This document shows positions 6,772 to 7,184 of a DNA stretch of 7,184 bases, piece after piece (the first letter of the stretch is position 1; every line of letters begins with the position of its first letter). The translations under genes and the position numbers were made by a program. This DNA comes from Desulfobacteraceae bacterium. Lineage in GTDB: Bacteria; Desulfobacterota; DSM-4660; Desulfatiglandales; B25-G16. The notes beneath the pieces were generated by a model that saw nothing but the letters and a program-made list of their open reading frames with translations, searched no databases and had not been told where the DNA came from. The stretch covers positions 1-7,184 of the forward strand of contig JAPVWE010000060.1 in NCBI GenBank assembly GCA_028572035.1, in the 5' to 3' direction.

Positions 6772-7184
6772 AATAATTGCTGGTGGAGGCACGGGTGGTC
6801 ATCTATTCCCGGGGATAGCGATTGCCAGGGAGCTGAAAAAAAGATCTGATGACATACATGTCCTTTTTGTCGTTGGTAGAAGGAAGATGGAGAGAGATAT
6901 TATTTTCAACGCTGGATTTGAGGCCAGATCAATTGATGTTGAAGGCATGCTTGGTAAGGGTTTTTTGACAAGGATAAGGGCCCTTTCTAAGGTGCTAATA
7001 GGCTCCATTCAGTCGTTTGGCATAATCAGAGATGTTAGACCCCATATTATAGTTGGTGTAGGTGGTTATTCATCTGGACCCGTGTGCCTGGTTGCCTGGC
7101 TTCTTGGAATACCCACAGCTATACATGAGCAGAATTCTTTTCCAGGGCTAACAAACAGGATCTTGGCTCCCCTGGCTAAAAAGG
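6770..7184 (+). CDS. murG: Lipid II synthase MurG (GlcNAc transferase), 5' part; start codon uncertain
   Basis: Peripheral inner-membrane glycosyltransferase (GT28) that adds GlcNAc from UDP-GlcNAc to lipid I, forming lipid II. About 138 residues are present before the window edge, roughly the N-terminal acceptor domain. Counting from the ATA at 6770, the motifs are IIIAGGGTGGHLFPG (1-15), the first glycine-rich loop of MurG, GVGGYSSGP (96-104) and IHEQNSFPGLTNR (118-130). The frame is open upstream to a TAA at 6722-6724 but contains no ATG, GTG or TTG. The first in-frame ATG lies about 40 codons in and would remove the essential glycine loop. Non-standard candidates are ATA (6770, 6773), ATT (6776) and ATC (6734). 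Related proteins usually begin MK(R/K)-hydrophobic-IAGGG; here KRIIIAGGG is preceded by GAG (6761) instead of ATG. No Shine-Dalgarno site stands close. Function is secure, the start is not; 6770 is a placeholder. Confidence 0.85.
   Translation, partial: MIIAGGGTGGHLFPGIAIARELKKRSDDIHVLFVVGRRKMERDIIFNAGFEARSIDVEGMLGKGFLTRIRALSKVLIGSIQSFGIIRDVRPHIIVGVGGYSSGPVCLVAWLLGIPTAIHEQNSFPGLTNRILAPLAKK

Noticed and set aside
6602..6802. Reverse-strand open frame of 66 codons over the end of ftsW and the repeat array
   Set aside because: Its translation contains SFLVSRLSFLV and CLLPTSYCLL, the typical product of reading heptanucleotide repeats; the rest is antisense to ftsW and the start of murG. No binding site or family resemblance supports a gene.

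Overview
This window is a stretch of the division and cell wall (dcw) cluster of a bacterium that makes meso-diaminopimelate peptidoglycan. All genes are on the + strand in the classical order: end of an upstream gene (probably ftsI) - murE - murF - mraY - murD - ftsW - start of murG. The base composition is moderate, with many AGG/AGA arginine and ATA isoleucine codons, so this is not an enterobacterium. The MurE DNPR motif (meso-DAP type), the gene order and the N-terminal sequences of MraY and FtsW resemble Desulfobacterota (former Deltaproteobacteria) or Nitrospirota-like lineages. That placement comes from remembered family resemblance, not from a search.

Layout: 1-94 holds the last codons of the upstream gene; 95-147 is a short spacer filled by a 7-bp-periodic, palindromic repeat; 148-1671 is murE; 1701-3128 murF; 3133-4212 mraY; 4217-5581 murD (TTG start); 5571-6710 ftsW, overlapping murD by 11 nt; 6691-6771 is a two-part heptanucleotide repeat array; about 6770 to the window end is murG, cut by the window edge. 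There is no gene-free stretch longer than 300 bases, and I see no convincing promoter or terminator. Tight spacing, overlaps and the lack of terminators argue for a single transcription unit.

The genes form one pathway. MurD adds D-Glu, MurE meso-DAP and MurF D-Ala-D-Ala to the UDP-MurNAc peptide in the cytoplasm. MraY transfers phospho-MurNAc-pentapeptide to undecaprenyl phosphate (lipid I). MurG adds GlcNAc (lipid II). FtsW polymerises lipid II into septal glycan, and FtsI cross-links it. The proteins look intact and ordinary.

The unusual part is at gene junctions. Short tandem heptanucleotide repeats lie at the starts of murE, murD and murG. At murE the repeat lies where a ribosome binding site should be. 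At murD the TTG start codon lies inside a repeat unit. At murG the array runs into the coding sequence and no ATG, GTG or TTG start is available: the codon where the family methionine would be expected reads GAG. No new defence, mobile or biosynthetic system was found; the repeat-at-start-codon pattern is the observation most worth checking.
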